From NCBI GenBank assembly GCA_002392765.1, contig DGHT01000012.1, forward strand, positions 1 to 35,315: DNA of 35,315 nt, given 5' to 3'. This stretch comes from Verrucomicrobia bacterium UBA3841 (GTDB lineage: Bacteria; Verrucomicrobiota; Kiritimatiellia; RFP12; UBA1067). The notes beneath the pieces are model-generated. The model was given only the letters and a program-made list of their open reading frames with translations, ran no database searches and was not told the origin of the DNA. Of the stretch, positions 33,351 through 35,315 are shown one piece after another. The translations under genes were made by a program, and so were the position numbers. Each line of letters opens with the position of its first letter. Within the stretch, counting starts at the first letter, position 1.

Positions 33351-35315
33351 TTATGCAAATGAGAACTGTGTGCGGAACAATTCTCGCGACGTTTGTTGCA
33401 ATGGCAATCGCCGCGCATGGCGCGGCGAAATGTCCTGAACGCCCATGCATGCATTCGTCCGATAACTCACCAGATGTCGTGAAGTGCCGCCAGTGGTTGG
33501 CGGATTTTTGGCGCGAGAACGGCGGCAACGGCCGTCCCGCAGAAAAATGTGGTGCGCCATTCCCCATAGACATGCCGTTGCCGTGGCTCGAGAAAGACAA
33601 CTACGACTGGTTCGAGCGTCACAATTCCCGCGTAGAAATGGCACGGACGACCAATCCTCAAATCGTGTTCATCGGCGACTCCATCACGCACTGTTGGGAG
33701 GCGAATGATCGACGCGGCGATGCCAAGGGGGTTTTCGACCGTTGGTTCGGAAAGTACTCGACGCTGAACCTCGGCTTTGGATGGGATCGCATACAGAACG
33801 TCTTGTGGCGTCTTGAGCACGGTGAAATGGATGGCACGAATCCCAGGGTCGTGGTGATTCACATCGGGACGAATAACACCTCCCCAGGATACAAGTACAA
33901 CGCCGCGCCGAACTCTCCGGGAGAAATCGCTGACGGCATTCTCGCAGTTTGCAAGAAAGTTCGTGAACTTGCGCCGAATGCCAGGATAGTTCTAATGAAG
34001 GTTTTCCCGCGAGGAAAGACGCCCGCAGACCCGTACCGCGGCAAGGTCGCTGCAGTCAATGCCGAACTGGACCGACGCATCGCCGGCTTCCACGACGACA
34101 GACTGACGGTCATGGATATGTACGACAAGTTCGTCGATGCGGCGGGCAATATCTCGCTTGACCTTACAATCGACTACTTGCATCCAACCGCCAAAGGCTA
34201 CGATCTGTGGGGTGCGGCGCTCGCCCCGATCTTCGAGGACGAGTGTGGAACAGCTCGTCCGGCACCGCGTTCTGAGCTTGCGGCGCGGCCTGCGAAGAGA
34301 CTCTATGCGGCGGCGGTTGCGCTTGCCGCAGTCGGGGCGGAGGGCGGAGCGCGCGTCGAGCTGCCGCTTGACGGAGGGTGGAGCGGAAGCGTCTCCGGCG
34401 ACGACGGCACGGTGCGCTCGGACGGCGACATAACCCTGCCGCACAACTGGGACGACTACTACGGGCACCGCCAGATGTTCCACGGAGATCTGCACGGCAC
34501 GGCGACGTACCACCGCGTGGTCCATGTCGCAAGGCGTCCCGGCGAGCGGCAGTTCCTCGTCTTCGACGGCGCGGGGACGTTCCTGACGGTGCGGCTCAAC
34601 GGGAAGGAGCTTTGCAGGAGCCGCCACGCAGGACGCCTCGTCACGACGCTTGAGGCGACGGACGCCGTCCGCGACGGCGACAACGCCCTCGAGGTCGTCT
34701 GCGAACATCCAAGGGACATTGAAAACACCCCGTGGCAGTGCGGCGGGTGCGGATACTGCACGTGCGAGTCGCCGGAGGCGTTCGGGCTCTTCCGCCGCGT
34801 CCGGCTCGTTACGACCGGCAGGGCCCGCGTCGCCCCGTTCGGCCTCCACGTCTGGCACGACGGCGAATGCAGGACGGCCTTCGTCGAGGCGGAGGTCGAT
34901 ACGGGAGGGATCGCAGCCGAGGACCTGAAGGTCCGATTCGTGTCGAAGGAGCTTGGCGTCGACAAGGTGCTGCAGTGCGCGAACACCGTCCGCGGCGAAT
35001 TTGCGCTCGGGGACGTCGAGAGGTGGTCGCCGAAGCATCCGAAGATGTACGAGGTGACGGCCGAGATACTGGACAGGGACGGACGCATAGTCGACGCCGA
35101 GACGGTCCGCACCGGCTTCGCGTCCGTCCGCTGGCCGCTGGCGGGGGCGGGCGACAACCGCTTCTTCCTGAACGGGGAGCCCACGTTCGTCCACGGCACG
35201 GCGGAGACGGACCACCGCCTCGGAGACCGCATCGCATTCGACGACGAGGAGGTGGACGCGCGCGTCGGCGAGGTGAAGCGGCTTGGCTTCAACATGTTCC
35301 GCGAGGGGCACGAGC
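33347..35315 (+). CDS. GDSL/SGNH esterase fused to GH2 glycosidase (partial, runs off the end)
   Basis: One frame is open from ATG 33347 to the window end (656 residues so far, no stop). Signal peptide MRTVCGTILATFVAMAIAAHGAA is followed by an SGNH hydrolase (about 100-300) of the acetylhydrolase type: IGDSIT (Ser112), NLGFGWD, IGTNN and DYLHPT (Asp276, His279). After a linker, residues 316-334 (AKRLYAAAVALAAVGAEGG) look like a second, now internal, signal peptide. A GH2 jelly roll (LPHNWDDYYG, FDGAGTFLTVRLNGKEL), the middle sandwich and the barrel start (FFLNGEPTFVHG, VKRLGFNMFREGHE) follow. The catalytic glutamates would lie beyond the edge. An esterase plus beta-galactosidase/arabinosidase-type enzyme in one chain would deacylate and trim the same glycan. 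Confidence 0.82.
   Translation, partial: MIMQMRTVCGTILATFVAMAIAAHGAAKCPERPCMHSSDNSPDVVKCRQWLADFWRENGGNGRPAEKCGAPFPIDMPLPWLEKDNYDWFERHNSRVEMARTTNPQIVFIGDSITHCWEANDRRGDAKGVFDRWFGKYSTLNLGFGWDRIQNVLWRLEHGEMDGTNPRVVVIHIGTNNTSPGYKYNAAPNSPGEIADGILAVCKKVRELAPNARIVLMKVFPRGKTPADPYRGKVAAVNAELDRRIAGFHDDRLTVMDMYDKFVDAAGNISLDLTIDYLHPTAKGYDLWGAALAPIFEDECGTARPAPRSELAARPAKRLYAAAVALAAVGAEGGARVELPLDGGWSGSVSGDDGTVRSDGDITLPHNWDDYYGHRQMFHGDLHGTATYHRVVHVARRPGERQFLVFDGAGTFLTVRLNGKELCRSRHAGRLVTTLEATDAVRDGDNALEVVCEHPRDIENTPWQCGGCGYCTCESPEAFGLFRRVRLVTTGRARVAPFGLHVWHDGECRTAFVEAEVDTGGIAAEDLKVRFVSKELGVDKVLQCANTVRGEFALGDVERWSPKHPKMYEVTAEILDRDGRIVDAETVRTGFASVRWPLAGAGDNRFFLNGEPTFVHGTAETDHRLGDRIAFDDEEVDARVGEVKRLGFNMFREGHE
33353..33388 (+). 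repeat. Leader cassette copy 5 (GDSL-GH2 fusion)
   Basis: ATGCAAATGAGAACTGTGTG followed by CGGAACAATTCTC is identical to the GH127 copy over its first 30 bases, including silent positions. Three in-frame ATGs (33347, 33353, 33359) are available. The first overlaps the stop of the previous gene. Confidence 0.75.

Overview
The window looks like an accessory glycan-degradation region from a high-GC, Gram-negative-type bacterium of the PVC group. A gut or rumen Kiritimatiellota/Verrucomicrobiota relative is my best guess. That placement is inference. It rests on the many exported glycosidases without any SusC/SusD pair, the giant autotransporter-like beta-helix and LamG surface proteins, E. coli-like -35/-10 promoters, and a NarL-type two-component pair with a long periplasmic sensor. 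Every gene I can support is on the + strand. The long minus-strand frames are shadows caused by high GC. No rRNA, tRNA, CRISPR array or transposase was seen.

Layout. (1) 1-4146: tail of an unknown gene, a 1238-residue beta-helix/LamG surface protein, and a short decayed sequence resembling the tail of the first gene. (2) 4147-5310: exported GH5 endoglucanase-type enzyme. (3) 5674-11223: a compact L-arabinose-type operon (sodium-solute symporter, FGGY kinase, FucI/AraA-type isomerase, AraD epimerase), followed by an exported GH97 enzyme to 12900. (4) 12901-13402: an island of hairpin-forming repeats, ending in the promoter of the next gene. (5) 13403-17794: GH20 hexosaminidase, then a histidine kinase with a multi-module periplasmic region and its LuxR-type response regulator. 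(6) 17829-19374: an AbiEi/AbiEii abortive-infection toxin-antitoxin pair with a palindromic operator. (7) 19375-20148: a 130-bp promoter-leader duplication bracketing decayed, AT-richer DNA. (8) 20149-26170: triple-LamG protein, DUF4838 glycosidase-like protein and a Tat-exported PHP-like hydrolase, probably one operon. (9) 26191-35315: a strong promoter followed by GH127, a second GH20, a small exported protein, a GH37/GH63-like enzyme, an (alpha/alpha)6-type protein and a GDSL-esterase/GH2 fusion that runs off the window end.

The genes fit together as a system for an arabinose- and hexosamine-containing glycan. GH127 (beta-L-arabinofuranosidase family), GH97, GH2, GH20 and an esterase would act outside the cytoplasm. 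The symporter would import the freed pentose, and kinase, isomerase and epimerase would carry it to D-xylulose 5-phosphate.

The most unusual signals are shared sequence modules attached to unrelated genes. A nucleotide-conserved start-codon/signal-peptide cassette sits on five different protein families in 26.2-33.4 kb. The two GH20 paralogues are nearly the same in their mature part but have different leaders. A GGGGAATTG-centred promoter module recurs before four loci. The two giant surface proteins share a short C-terminal tail. The hairpin-repeat island shows compensatory stem changes.
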